Below, piece by piece: positions 24,721 through 33,897 of a DNA stretch of 64,000 nt. Origin of the DNA: OLB9 sp041392785 (lineage in GTDB: Bacteria > Bacteroidota > Bacteroidia > Chitinophagales > Saprospiraceae); NCBI GenBank assembly GCA_041392785.1, contig JAWKLK010000004.1:186001-250000 (forward strand), written 5' to 3'. The position numbers were made by a program, and so were the translations under genes. The notes beneath the pieces are model-generated. The model saw nothing but the letters and a program-made list of their open reading frames with translations. It did not search any database and was not told where the DNA came from. Position 1 is the stretch's first letter, and each line of letters begins with the position of its first letter.

Positions 24721-27132
24721 ATGCAAAGGTTTTTTACAAAAAGTTTATTTTTTCTGGTATTGGGATTGCTATCTACAAACTTGATAGGGCAATCTATAAA
24801 TACACTTACAGTCACAAGTCCTGCTAGTGTTGCAGGAGAATATTTTGTTGTGGTTTCCAATTTTGGAAGTAAAGAAATTACTCCTATCACAGCAAAAGCT
24901 GTCCTAATTAATGATGGAAGTACAGAGGGTACTGGTGGCACTGTCACAGATGGGTGTCAGGACCCAACTAATGATCTATCCGGCAAAATTGCTTTTGCTG
25001 ATAGAGGCGTTTGTGAATTTGGAGACAAAGCTCTTAGAGCTGAGAATGCTGGCGCAGTAGCATTTGTATTATGTAATAGTGGAGTAACTGCTGAAAACCC
25101 ATTTGCTATGCCAGCAGGAGTGTATGGTGACCAAGTGACTATTCCATCCTTTATGATGTCTGCATCAAACTGTACAAAATTGAAAGCAGTGTTAAACTCT
25201 GGAGAATTGGATGTAACATTATCTAGTGTGTGTAATCCTGTGTATGACGGTGAAGCTTTTTGGGGTAATTTGCCAGGACAGGGAGATTTCGCAGGTGGTT
25301 TGAATGATTGGACTGTCGAAGCATCAGACTCAAGTTTATTGGCTAGAAATCCATGGTGGTATAGTCCTTCAGGGTACCCTGAAGATGCAAGAGGTTTTTC
25401 TTCTAACAGTATTAAATCCGAAACACAATGTAATGGTGCGGCTGTCATGGACCTTGTAAGATTACAGAGACAAGATAACCCTACATTCGCCTCCCCTTAT
25501 TTCAATTATGTAGCTTCATTGATATCTCCATCTATAAATTGTACTGGAAAAGAGGCTGTTTTACTTGAATTTAGAATGTTACATAATAGACTAAATGGAG
25601 AAGCTAGAATATCCTTCTGGGATGGAACTGAGTGGACTGAAGAATCAGTAATTTCAACTGATAATTCTGTAAATACAAGTGCTGAAGGAGAGACAATCAC
25701 TATGGCAGTACCTCATTGGTATAATAAATCCGATTGCAAAGTGAAATTTACAGTTGATGGTGACTTCTATTATTTCGTATTGGATGATGTAAGAACATAT
25801 AATAAAGAGATAATTGATGTTCGTGTTAACAAGAACTGGTATTCTGTTGCTCCATCTTTGATAACTCCTGCTTCACAAGTTTCTGAAATCCCATTAATGG
25901 CTGATGTTGAGAATATAGGAAATACCATTGCAGCAAACACAAAATTAGATGTTTCAATTTTTGATGGAGATGATAATTTAGTAGATAAGCTTACTAAAAA
26001 TTATGATGGTATAGAAGGTTCTACTTTGTTAGAAAACCAGCCTTTTGATCAAGGTTATACTCCTCCAGCTGTTCCTGGATTTTATAGTGGATTATATGAA
26101 ATATCTTCTGTAACTGAAACAGACGAATCATTGGTCAATAATTCAGCTCCTTTTTATTTCATTGTTTCAGATACGGTATTCAATAATTTATTGCCAGAAA
26201 GTTTGGTGGGTGGAGCGTATATGGATGATGTCACTGCATTCTGGAACGTTACTGCTGACATTACCAATTATCAATCTGCTGGTAATATTTATTATGTGAC
26301 AAACGGTTCTGAATATACTTTTGATAAAGTAAGGTTTGGGCTTGCTAATGATTTGGAAAATATTAATCTTACTGGTACAATCCTAGTTGATGTCTATGAG
26401 TGGTTCCAAGGATTAGATGGAACATTTTCTGTTGATGAAAGAACATTGGTAGGAACAGGTGAGATTTTAATTGATACTGATGTTATTTCTGATGGAAGAA
26501 ATATTGAAGTAGATCTAACAGGACCAAACGGTGAAGGAAAACCTCAGTTGAAAGATAATACTACTTACGTAGTTGTTCTTTCTACTTCTCCTTTTGACCC
26601 AGGTGCAGAAAGATATCAATTACTGGGATATAGCGATACAGACTTAGGTGTAGATGGAAGATCTATTTATCCTGGACCTGCTAATACAGCATTTACAGAA
26701 TTAAATACTTTAAGAAGAGCTGGTTCTATTTGGAATAGAAGTGGTGAAGGTACAGATGTAGAAGAAATTAGAGCTAGAGAAATGGCGAGATTAGGTAATG
26801 AAGGCCTAAACTCACATATGATAATGAATATTGAAGTAGCTATGGCAAGAGTTTCTTCCACTTATGACCTTGCTTCAGTAGGTACTGCTAAGGTATTTCC
26901 TAATCCAGCAGTAAGAGATCTTTATATCGATCTTGCACTTGAAAATGTTTCTTCTGATGTAACAGTTGAATTGATTTCTATGGATGGAAGAAAGGTTGCT
27001 TCAAAATCATTTTCTAACATCAAAGATGATAGACTGAAAATGGATGTTTCTTCATTAGTAAGTGGTAATTACTCAGCATTGATCAAAACCAATGACGGTG
27101 TAATCACTAAAAAAGTGACAGTACAAAGATAA
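24721..27132 (+). CDS. Secreted protein with PA domain and type A T9SS sorting domain
   Basis: 803 residues with a Sec signal peptide (residues 1-22, ending near NLIGQ). A protease-associated (PA) domain lies about residues 60-165 (GKIAFADRGVCEFGDKA and AENAGAVAFVL). The middle is beta-rich, with no visible protease catalytic motif. The C-terminal 75 residues are a type A T9SS sorting domain beginning KVFPNPAVRDLYIDL, with VSSLVSGNYSALI and a basic end. It is exported by the gldK-N machinery and probably released or attached to the cell surface. A strong terminator follows 25 bases on. Confidence 0.88.
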   Translation: MQRFFTKSLFFLVLGLLSTNLIGQSINTLTVTSPASVAGEYFVVVSNFGSKEITPITAKAVLINDGSTEGTGGTVTDGCQDPTNDLSGKIAFADRGVCEFGDKALRAENAGAVAFVLCNSGVTAENPFAMPAGVYGDQVTIPSFMMSASNCTKLKAVLNSGELDVTLSSVCNPVYDGEAFWGNLPGQGDFAGGLNDWTVEASDSSLLARNPWWYSPSGYPEDARGFSSNSIKSETQCNGAAVMDLVRLQRQDNPTFASPYFNYVASLISPSINCTGKEAVLLEFRMLHNRLNGEARISFWDGTEWTEESVISTDNSVNTSAEGETITMAVPHWYNKSDCKVKFTVDGDFYYFVLDDVRTYNKEIIDVRVNKNWYSVAPSLITPASQVSEIPLMADVENIGNTIAANTKLDVSIFDGDDNLVDKLTKNYDGIEGSTLLENQPFDQGYTPPAVPGFYSGLYEISSVTETDESLVNNSAPFYFIVSDTVFNNLLPESLVGGAYMDDVTAFWNVTADITNYQSAGNIYYVTNGSEYTFDKVRFGLANDLENINLTGTILVDVYEWFQGLDGTFSVDERTLVGTGEILIDTDVISDGRNIEVDLTGPNGEGKPQLKDNTTYVVVLSTSPFDPGAERYQLLGYSDTDLGVDGRSIYPGPANTAFTELNTLRRAGSIWNRSGEGTDVEEIRAREMARLGNEGLNSHMIMNIEVAMARVSSTYDLASVGTAKVFPNPAVRDLYIDLALENVSSDVTVELISMDGRKVASKSFSNIKDDRLKMDVSSLVSGNYSALIKTNDGVITKKVTVQR

Positions 27133-27157
27133 TTTTTGCACATCAAGATATTGTAAT

Positions 27158-27191
27158 GGCTGTCAGAATTTCTGACAGCCGTTTCTTTTTT
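27158..27191 (+). terminator. Rho-independent terminator after the PA-domain secreted protein
   Basis: Perfect 9-base arms GGCTGTCAG (27158-27166) and CTGACAGCC (27172-27180) around a five-base loop, then a T-rich tail. Confidence 0.9.
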
Positions 27192-27293
27192 TTGATAATG
27201 AATAGGGCTTTTTAGAATAAATTCATACAGTAATAACAATTATTTGGCCTAGTCAAAACTCTGTTTGAAATAATCTCGTGTAAAAAAGTAAAA

Positions 27294-27866
27294 CTACTTG
27301 TATAAGTTTGAATGCTGAAGATATTGATAAACCGTGTCTGGTACTAGATATTGAATAGATTTACCATCCTTTATCATTTCCCTTATTTTTGTAGAAGATA
27401 TATCTAAAAGGGGCGCATCTACATAATGAATATTATCCTTTTCATTATATAAGTTACTGTCATAACCCGGTCTACGATAAATATAGATATTGAAATTTTT
27501 TAGTAATAATTCATAGTTTTTCCACTTAGTTATTGTCAAGACATTGTCGCTGCCCATTATTAAGTTGAATTGATAATTCTGGAATTTCTCCTTTAAAAAT
27601 GTCAGCGTATCAATGGTATAGGAAGGAATAGGCAACGAAAATTCAATATTTGAAGACTGCAATTTTGGGTTATCACCTATGGCAAGATTGACCAAATGAA
27701 GACGGTCATAGTCATTGGCTAGTGATTCCTTTTTCTTCAGAGGGTTATGTGGACTGACCACCATCCATATTTTATCCAAATCTGAGTATTGAAGCATGTA
27801 GTTGGCTATAATCATGTGGCCTACATGCACGGGGTTGAATGAGCCAAAAAATAGGCCTATCTTCAT
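27294..27866 (-). CDS. nadD: Nicotinate-nucleotide adenylyltransferase
   Basis: 190 residues. Adenylylates nicotinate mononucleotide in NAD biosynthesis. The nucleotidyltransferase (T/H)xGH motif is seen in FFGSFNPVHVGHMIIANYM, and the C-terminal SSTKIREMI motif closes the active site. It lies 12 bases after dnaN on the same strand, likely cotranscribed. Together with nadK elsewhere in the window it covers two NAD(P) synthesis steps, though the two genes are not linked. Confidence 0.95.
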   Translation of the reverse strand: MKIGLFFGSFNPVHVGHMIIANYMLQYSDLDKIWMVVSPHNPLKKKESLANDYDRLHLVNLAIGDNPKLQSSNIEFSLPIPSYTIDTLTFLKEKFQNYQFNLIMGSDNVLTITKWKNYELLLKNFNIYIYRRPGYDSNLYNEKDNIHYVDAPLLDISSTKIREMIKDGKSIQYLVPDTVYQYLQHSNLYK

Positions 27867-27878
27867 ATTTTTTAATTG

Positions 27879-28994
27879 TTAATGACCCATCATAACGGGC
27901 ATTACAAGCATAAGAAGATTCTCACCGATTTCTTCTTCAAGAGGCACAATAAGACCAGCTCTTGAAGGATTGGATAACTGTAATTTGATATCATCTGCTT
28001 CAATAACTGAGAGCATTTCTGATAGAAATTTTGCATTGAATCCTATTGTCATAGGTTCCCCGACGTAATCACAGTTCAATTGCTCTGTGGCTTCATTTGA
28101 AAAATCTAAATCTTGTGCAGAGACGGTTATACTTTTGTCTGTGATATTGAGTAGCACTTGATTTGTGGATTTATTAGCGTAGATAGATATTCTCCTTAGT
28201 GAATTTAAGAAATCTTTCCTATTAATATTCGCTTCAAAAGGATTTTCTACAGGTATAACTGCATTGTATTCAGGATATTTGGCATCAATGAGTCTGCACG
28301 CGATTTTTGTTGGACCAAAGGTAAAAAAGATGTTTGTTTTATTAAAACTGATATTGACATCTTGGTCTTCTGTCAATGCATTTTTTACTTGCGTAAGCCC
28401 TTTTTTTGGAACAATCAATGATCGAGCAATGTCAGATGATAAATTTCCAAACGTATGTTTTACCAATTTATGGGCATCTGTTGCAACAAAATGAATTTTT
28501 GTAAAATCGATTTGAATTAAAACACCAGTCATAGCAAGTCGTAACTCATCAGAACTCGTCGCAAAAATAGTATTACCTATACCTTTTTGTATTTTTTTTG
28601 AATTCATTACAAGGCTTTCCACATTATCTTCTTCTGGCGGTAAGGGGAAGTCATCAGGCGAGTCTCCTGTCAATTTATAGACACCGAATGCTGATAAAAT
28701 CTTTATTCCATTATTTTCTTCCTCCACCGAAATGGTAATTGGTTGTTCAGGCAAGGCTTTTACTGTATCTAAGAGAATCTTAGCAGGAATGGCTATCATC
28801 CCTTCTTCTTGAGCTGAAACTGGCATTTTGGTGATTATGGTAGTCTCAAGATTCGTAGAAGTGATGGTAAGCACATCTTTTTTGACATCAAATAAAAAAT
28901 CTTCCATTACTGGAAGGACAGGATTATTACTGATGGCTCCAATAGCAATATTCAACTGTTTTAATAACTCTGATGACGAAACTTCGAAACGCAT
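27879..28994 (-). CDS. dnaN: DNA polymerase III beta subunit (sliding clamp)
   Basis: 371 residues, three clamp subdomains of about 120 residues each. Visible: N-terminal MRFEVSSSELLKQL, the domain-2 region RLAMTGVLIQ, and the family ending LVMPVMM near the C-terminus. It forms the ring dimer that tethers polymerases to DNA. It is not next to dnaA, which is common in Bacteroidota. A TACTTTTG promoter element lies about 70 bases upstream and nadD follows. Confidence 0.97.
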   Translation of the reverse strand: MRFEVSSSELLKQLNIAIGAISNNPVLPVMEDFLFDVKKDVLTITSTNLETTIITKMPVSAQEEGMIAIPAKILLDTVKALPEQPITISVEEENNGIKILSAFGVYKLTGDSPDDFPLPPEEDNVESLVMNSKKIQKGIGNTIFATSSDELRLAMTGVLIQIDFTKIHFVATDAHKLVKHTFGNLSSDIARSLIVPKKGLTQVKNALTEDQDVNISFNKTNIFFTFGPTKIACRLIDAKYPEYNAVIPVENPFEANINRKDFLNSLRRISIYANKSTNQVLLNITDKSITVSAQDLDFSNEATEQLNCDYVGEPMTIGFNAKFLSEMLSVIEADDIKLQLSNPSRAGLIVPLEEEIGENLLMLVMPVMMGH

Positions 28995-29062
28995 AATAAA
29001 GTTTTCTAATGTTTAAACTTGAAAAAGTTATGATAAATCTGATATATGTGTAATATCTTGGG

Positions 29063-29070
29063 CAAAAGTA
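29063..29070 (-). promoter_or_regulatory. Candidate -7 promoter element for dnaN-nadD
   Basis: Minus strand reads TACTTTTG, matching TAnnTTTG, 69 bases before the dnaN ATG. The expected -33 region is only T-rich. Confidence 0.45.
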
Positions 29071-29153
29071 CGTAAACAAATAAATATTTTAGAATTTTTT
29101 AGCAGATTCCTTTTAGTTTAAGGCTTTTCGAAATCAATTGAATTTTAAAAAGC

Positions 29154-29161
29154 TAACTTTG
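29154..29161 (+). promoter_or_regulatory. Candidate -7 promoter element for the M16-like gene
   Basis: TAACTTTG, a full TAnnTTTG match, ends 19 bases before the ATG at 29181. Confidence 0.5.
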
Positions 29162-29180
29162 TGACATAATTTTAATTGTA

Positions 29181-30443
29181 ATGACCCAGCCTCGCGTGAG
29201 TGATTTAACATTGTTGGATTCAGGAGTTTTGGAAACTGAAGTTCTGCCTAATGGTATTAAAATCCATTGTTATTGTCAACCTGATTTGAATGTATTTCAA
29301 ATGGAAGCAGTAGTTCTGGGTGGAAGATCATATGAACGATCAAAACTGAGTGCAAAATGCTTAGCTGGGATCCTAAAGGACGGAACTTTAAAGATGACAT
29401 CAAATGACATTGCTGATGCGATAGACCTGTATGGAGGAAAACTAAAAGTTTGGTCAAATATGGATTTTATTACCATGTCGATGTCCTCTTTAAGTAGATA
29501 TGCAAAGGAGATGATCGAATTGTTTTATGATTTGTATCGTTATCCAAGATTGGCACAGGAAGATTTAGAAAGATTTAAAAAGGCTGAAATCGAAAGGCTC
29601 GAAGTATCACTGACCAAAAACGAAAATGTGGCATATCGGCATTTTACATATTTAATTTTTGGACAGGATCATCCTTATGGCTATAATTCTACTAAGGAGC
29701 TGTATGCAAATGTTCAAATTGACCAAGTTAGAGACCATTATAACTCTACTATTCTGCATGGAAAATTAAATATCTTCTATACTGGGTATTTGGATAGTGG
29801 TAATCTTGAAATGGTTAGAACCCTATTCGGTAGTCAAGATTTGGGTTTTGATGTAAACCCAAAGACGCAATATGATTACATTGATACCTTACGCCAAGAA
29901 GTGAGGGTAATTAACAAAGGGGAGTTTCAGAATTCTATAATGATTGGGAGAAGAATTATTAGTAGAAATCATCCTGACTTTCCTTCACTGTATCTTACTT
30001 TGATGATATTAGGAGGATATTTTGGTAGTAGATTGATGAAAGTTATTCGTGAAGACTTGGGTTTGACATACGATATTAGTTGCCATATAGAGCATATGTT
30101 ATTTGGTGATTTTTTCTATATTAATACAGATACCACAGAAGTAGAAGCAGTGCTTACGGAGATTTATCAACAAATTGAAATCATTAAAACAGAAAAAGTG
30201 CCTATGGAGGAACTAAAGATGGTGAAAAACTATGTGATGGGTACTTTTATGACTTTGACAGACGGTCCATTCAGGAGGATGCAGTTTTTAAAATCATTAG
30301 TTTTGACAGATTTTTCTCCCAATGATTTTAATAGTTTTATGCAGGAGATGCTCAGTGTCGATGCAGAAAAAATTATGACTACGGCAAATGACTATTTACA
30401 GAAGGAAAACTTATTGGAAGTAGTAGTTGGAAACAAAAAATAA
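29181..30443 (+). CDS. M16 family peptidase-like protein, non-catalytic type
   Basis: 420 residues with the two-domain M16 (insulinase/processing peptidase) fold: N-terminal NGIKIHCY and GGRSYE, the middle FGQDHPYGYN, and the C-terminal NHPDFPSLYLTLMILGGYFGSRL. Where catalytic members carry HxxEH, this protein reads KLSAKCLAGILKDGT, so the zinc ligands are absent. It therefore fits the inactive partner subunit of an M16 pair. No signal peptide is visible. An active partner is not adjacent; the neighbours are dnaN (divergent) and pyrH (convergent, three bases away). Confidence 0.85.
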   Translation: MTQPRVSDLTLLDSGVLETEVLPNGIKIHCYCQPDLNVFQMEAVVLGGRSYERSKLSAKCLAGILKDGTLKMTSNDIADAIDLYGGKLKVWSNMDFITMSMSSLSRYAKEMIELFYDLYRYPRLAQEDLERFKKAEIERLEVSLTKNENVAYRHFTYLIFGQDHPYGYNSTKELYANVQIDQVRDHYNSTILHGKLNIFYTGYLDSGNLEMVRTLFGSQDLGFDVNPKTQYDYIDTLRQEVRVINKGEFQNSIMIGRRIISRNHPDFPSLYLTLMILGGYFGSRLMKVIREDLGLTYDISCHIEHMLFGDFFYINTDTTEVEAVLTEIYQQIEIIKTEKVPMEELKMVKNYVMGTFMTLTDGPFRRMQFLKSLVLTDFSPNDFNSFMQEMLSVDAEKIMTTANDYLQKENLLEVVVGNKK

Positions 30444-30446
30444 AGT

Positions 30447-31166
30447 CTATGAAACTAAGGTGCCTAATTTTTCCCCATTCGCAATTTTAGTAAGGTGGCC
30501 AGGCATATTGATATTAAATACTATTATGGGCAAATTATTTTCTTGACATAATGTGAATGCTGTCATATCCATGACCGATAATCCCATTGAAATCACTTTT
30601 TCAAAACTAATAGTGTCATATTTTACTGCATTTGGATTTTTTTCTGGATCACTATCATAAATACCATCCACTCTTGTGCCTTTAAGTATAACATCGGCAT
30701 TGATTTCGTTTGCTCTAAGAGCGGCTGCAGAATCTGTAGTAAAGTATGGACTTCCTGTACCTCCGCTAAAAATAATCACTCTACCTTTTTCCAAATGGCG
30801 AATAGCTCTACGTCTTATGTAAGGTTCAGCTATTTGGCGCATTTCAATGGCTGTAATTAATCGTGTATAAATACCTTTTTGTTCCAATGCATTTTGTAAT
30901 GCCATTCCATTAATGCAGGTAGCAAGCATTCCCATATAGTCTCCAGTCACTCTCTCTATTCCTGATGAGTCAGCACTTAATCCTCTATAAATATTACCAC
31001 CTCCTATGACTATTGCTACTTCTGAACCGGTTTCTACTAGAGATTTGATTTGTTCAGCATAATAAGTGAGCATATCAGAAGAAATACCAAATTTTTGGTT
31101 TCCCATCAATGACTCTCCACTGAGTTTTAATAAAATCCTTTTGTACTTGACCGAATTGTTTGACAT
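30447..31166 (-). CDS. pyrH: UMP kinase
   Basis: 239 residues of the amino-acid-kinase fold. Phosphorylates UMP to UDP in pyrimidine synthesis. Visible: KRILLKLSGESLMG at the N-terminus, IVIGGGNIYRG, GGTGSPYFTTDSAAALRA and the late MDMTAFTLC. It follows tsf as in many bacteria, but a terminator-like hairpin separates the two. Confidence 0.97.
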   Translation of the reverse strand: MSNNSVKYKRILLKLSGESLMGNQKFGISSDMLTYYAEQIKSLVETGSEVAIVIGGGNIYRGLSADSSGIERVTGDYMGMLATCINGMALQNALEQKGIYTRLITAIEMRQIAEPYIRRRAIRHLEKGRVIIFSGGTGSPYFTTDSAAALRANEINADVILKGTRVDGIYDSDPEKNPNAVKYDTISFEKVISMGLSVMDMTAFTLCQENNLPIIVFNINMPGHLTKIANGEKLGTLVS

Positions 31167-31191
31167 GATAATAATTATTTTGGGGAATAAG

Positions 31192-31227
31192 AAAAAAAAA
31201 GAGCGATATGAATACCGCTCTCTTTTT
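31192..31227 (-). terminator. Rho-independent terminator between tsf and pyrH
   Basis: On the minus strand AGAGCGGTA (31221-31213) pairs with TATCGCTCT (31208-31200) around a four-base loop and is followed by an unbroken run of eight or more T residues. It would end most transcription from the rplM-rpsI-rpsB-tsf operon before pyrH, or act as an attenuator. Confidence 0.8.
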
Positions 31228-31233
31228 ATAAAT

Positions 31234-32070
31234 TTATCCGAGTTTGACGTGTTTGAATCCTACTGCCGTCAATTGTGGATTTTTACTTTTCAAGTAGTCA
31301 GCAACCGAAATTTTGCCGTCTTTGACAAAAACCTGATTTAATAAAGTATTCTCTTTGAAGAATTTGTTTAATTTTCCAACGGCTATTTTTTCAAGCATAT
31401 CCTCAGATTTGCCTTCATTTCTAGCCAATTCTTTACCTATCTCGATCTCTTTATCAATCACACTTTGTGGCACATCTTTCTGGTCAAGTGCTACAGGCCT
31501 CATGGCTGCTACTTGCATAGCCACATCTCTTCCTGCATCTATGTATGATTTGTCAGAAAGGTTAAGACCTACCAACACTCCTGCTTTATTACCCATATGT
31601 ATGTATGACGCTACAAGTGGTGCTTCTATACTTTGATAATCTGCCAACTCTATTTTCTCTCCAATTTTGGCAACTTGCTCAGCTACAACTGTTTGGATAG
31701 AAACGCCATTCAGTGATTTTTGCAATAACTCATCTGAGTCAGCCGGAAACTCGTTTAAGGCTACTTGAGCTATAGATTTGGTTAAATCAATAAATGCTTC
31801 ATTTTTTGACACAAAGTCAGTCTCGCAGCTTAATCTTACGATAACACCTTTAGCGTTATTATCATCTACTAGTGCGATCACTACGCCTTCTTTGGCATCT
31901 CTATCGGCTCTTTTTTCAGACATCTTTTGTCCTTTAAGCCTCAATAATTCAATGGCTTTATCGAAATCGCCATTTGCTTCAACAAGGGCTTTTTTGCAAT
32001 CCATCATGCCTACCCCAGTTATTTCTCTAAGCTCTTTTACTGCCGAAGCGGATATATTTACTTCACTCAT
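31234..32070 (-). CDS. tsf: Elongation factor Ts
   Basis: 278 residues. Guanine-nucleotide exchange factor for EF-Tu. The N-terminal UBA-like domain holds VKELREITGVGMMDCKKAL, followed by the EF-Tu-contacting TDFV motif (SCETDFVSKNEAF) and the dimerisation domain with MQVAAMRP. It lies 45 bases after rpsB, as in most bacteria. Confidence 0.98.
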   Translation of the reverse strand: MSEVNISASAVKELREITGVGMMDCKKALVEANGDFDKAIELLRLKGQKMSEKRADRDAKEGVVIALVDDNNAKGVIVRLSCETDFVSKNEAFIDLTKSIAQVALNEFPADSDELLQKSLNGVSIQTVVAEQVAKIGEKIELADYQSIEAPLVASYIHMGNKAGVLVGLNLSDKSYIDAGRDVAMQVAAMRPVALDQKDVPQSVIDKEIEIGKELARNEGKSEDMLEKIAVGKLNKFFKENTLLNQVFVKDGKISVADYLKSKNPQLTAVGFKHVKLG

Positions 32071-32115
32071 TTTAATATATATTTAGATGTTTTAAAGAAA
32101 ATTAAAAGAGTCTAT

Positions 32116-32829
32116 TTACTCTTCCTTAGATTCAACCTTTGCTAATCTTCTTTCTTCAAGACCTTCTTTGATAGCGCTTATAACATAATCTGTAATCAAT
32201 TCTACTGATTTAGAAGCGTCATCATTTGCAGGGATAGCAAAGTCAACTGTATTTGGATCAGAGTTGGTATCTACCATAGCTATGGTTTTCATACCAAGTC
32301 TTTTGGCTTCAGCTAAAGCAATGTGTTCATGGTGAATATCAACCATAAAAACCGCTGATGGAAGCCTATTTAAATTTGCAATACCACCTAATACTTTTTC
32401 AAGTTTATCCTTTTCTCTCGTCAGTGTGAGGCGCTCTTTTTTAGTAATAGAAATACCAGGATCAGTAAGCATTTTGTCGATGCTATTCATCTTTTTAACT
32501 GACTTTCTGATAGTAGAGAAATTGGTCATCATCCCTCCTAACCATCTTTCAGTCACGAAAGGCATTTCTGCGCTTTTAGCAGCTTCTGAAACTATATCTT
32601 TCGCCTGTTTTTTGGTAGCAACAAATAGGATTTTCTTTCCTGATTTTGCCATTTGCTTCATTGCATAAGCAGCGCGGTCCAAACATTCAGAAGTTCTATT
32701 AAGGTCTATGATATGGATCCCTTTTCTTTCCATGAATATATAAGGAAGCATCTTAGGATTCCATTTTCTTTTTTGGTGACCATAATGTACTCCCGCTTCT
32801 AACATATCATTATATGTGGGCTTATTCAT
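32116..32829 (-). CDS. rpsB: 30S ribosomal protein S2
   Basis: 237 residues. Visible: MLEAGVHYGHQKRKWNPKM at the N-terminus, FVTERWLGGMMTNF and the C-terminal IPANDDASKSVELI. Part of the rplM-rpsI-rpsB-tsf unit, 47 bases after rpsI. The short acidic C-terminal tail (KVESKEE) is typical for the phylum. Confidence 0.98.
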   Translation of the reverse strand: MNKPTYNDMLEAGVHYGHQKRKWNPKMLPYIFMERKGIHIIDLNRTSECLDRAAYAMKQMAKSGKKILFVATKKQAKDIVSEAAKSAEMPFVTERWLGGMMTNFSTIRKSVKKMNSIDKMLTDPGISITKKERLTLTREKDKLEKVLGGIANLNRLPSAVFMVDIHHEHIALAEAKRLGMKTIAMVDTNSDPNTVDFAIPANDDASKSVELITDYVISAIKEGLEERRLAKVESKEE

Positions 32830-32876
32830 TTTATATTATGTTTCTAAGTAAATTAAAAAAGATTATATGAATACAA

Positions 32877-33263
32877 TTAACGTTTGGAGAACTGGAAGCT
32901 CTTTCTCGCTTTTGGTTTTCCGAATTTCTTTCTCTCTACCTCTCTTGCATCTCTTGTAAGATATTTTTTGTCTTTTAGAGGTTTCTTATGATCTTCATTG
33001 ATTTTCACAAGAGATCTAGAAATTCCTAATCGTATTGCTTCAGCCTGACCTTTGAAGCCACCTCCTACAACATTGATCTTAATGTCATACATATTTTCTG
33101 AGGCTGCTGTTTTCAATGGATCCAATACAGTAGACTGCACAGTTTTCATTGGAAAATACTCTTCGAATGTTCTACCGTTTATTGTTATTTTACCATTTCC
33201 TTTTGTAAAATACACTCTTGCTGTGGAGGATTTTCTACGTCCTACGCTATTGATGTTTTCCAT
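32877..33263 (-). CDS. rpsI: 30S ribosomal protein S9
   Basis: 128 residues ending KARKSFQFSKR, the basic tail that reaches towards the P site. N-terminal VGRRKSSTARVYF and central GGGFKGQAEAIRLGISR are the family signatures. Six bases separate it from rplM, so the two are cotranslated as usual. Confidence 0.98.
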   Translation of the reverse strand: MENINSVGRRKSSTARVYFTKGNGKITINGRTFEEYFPMKTVQSTVLDPLKTAASENMYDIKINVVGGGFKGQAEAIRLGISRSLVKINEDHKKPLKDKKYLTRDAREVERKKFGKPKARKSFQFSKR

Positions 33264-33269
33264 GGGTGA

Positions 33270-33713
33270 TTAAAATTTAAATGGTTCAGGTTTTTGAGCA
33301 GCATGTGGATGCGTACTTTCTGTATATAAAAATAATTTTTTAATCATGGCTCTGCCTAATTTCGTCTTTGGCAACATGCCTTTCACTGCAAGCTCAAGAA
33401 CCATTTCTGGTCTTTTATCAAGCATTTCTTTTGCAGTACGTCTTTTCTGACCTCCAGGATATCCTGAATATCTTTGATACTCTTTATCATCCAATTTACT
33501 ACCTGTAAATCGAATTTTATCCGCGTTCACGACGATGACAAAATCTCCTGTATCTGTATGAGGTGTGAAGTCCGGTTTATGCTTTCCTCTCAAGACAGAA
33601 GCAATCCTTGTGGCTAACCTTCCTACCACTTCTCCGTCCGCATCTACCACATACCATTTTGGGTTCACTGTCCCTTTATTGGCAGATATCGTTTTATAAC
33701 TAAGTGTATTCAC
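33270..33713 (-). CDS. rplM: 50S ribosomal protein L13
   Basis: 147 residues from the GTG at 33713, giving an N-terminus of (M)NTLSYKTISANK as expected in Bacteroidota. The frame extends to an ATG at 33773, but that ATG overlaps the -7 promoter element at 33771-33778, so it cannot be on the transcript. Visible: VVDADGEVVGRLA, GDFVIVVNADKIRFTG and the HPHAAQKPE tail. First gene of the ribosomal operon. Confidence 0.96.
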   Translation of the reverse strand: MNTLSYKTISANKGTVNPKWYVVDADGEVVGRLATRIASVLRGKHKPDFTPHTDTGDFVIVVNADKIRFTGSKLDDKEYQRYSGYPGGQKRRTAKEMLDKRPEMVLELAVKGMLPKTKLGRAMIKKLFLYTESTHPHAAQKPEPFKF

Positions 33714-33770
33714 ATTAAAATATTTTAAAATTAAATCAATGACAGAAGACCAATAGGTCAATTGCGGGCG

Positions 33771-33800
33771 CAAAGGTAATTTTAGTTTTTAGATTTCAAA
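33771..33800 (-). promoter_or_regulatory. Promoter of the rplM-rpsI-rpsB-tsf operon
   Basis: On the minus strand TTTG (33800-33797), an 18-base spacer and TACCTTTG (33778-33771) match the Bacteroidota -33/-7 promoter in both boxes and spacing. It leaves a leader of roughly 50 bases before the GTG start of rplM. Confidence 0.7.
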
Positions 33801-33897
33801 AATATTTAAGAAAAAAATTTTAAAAAATATTTGATAACTAATTGAAAAACAGTAAAAAAATCGCCATAAATTATTAAACATAATATCGATATAGTTT

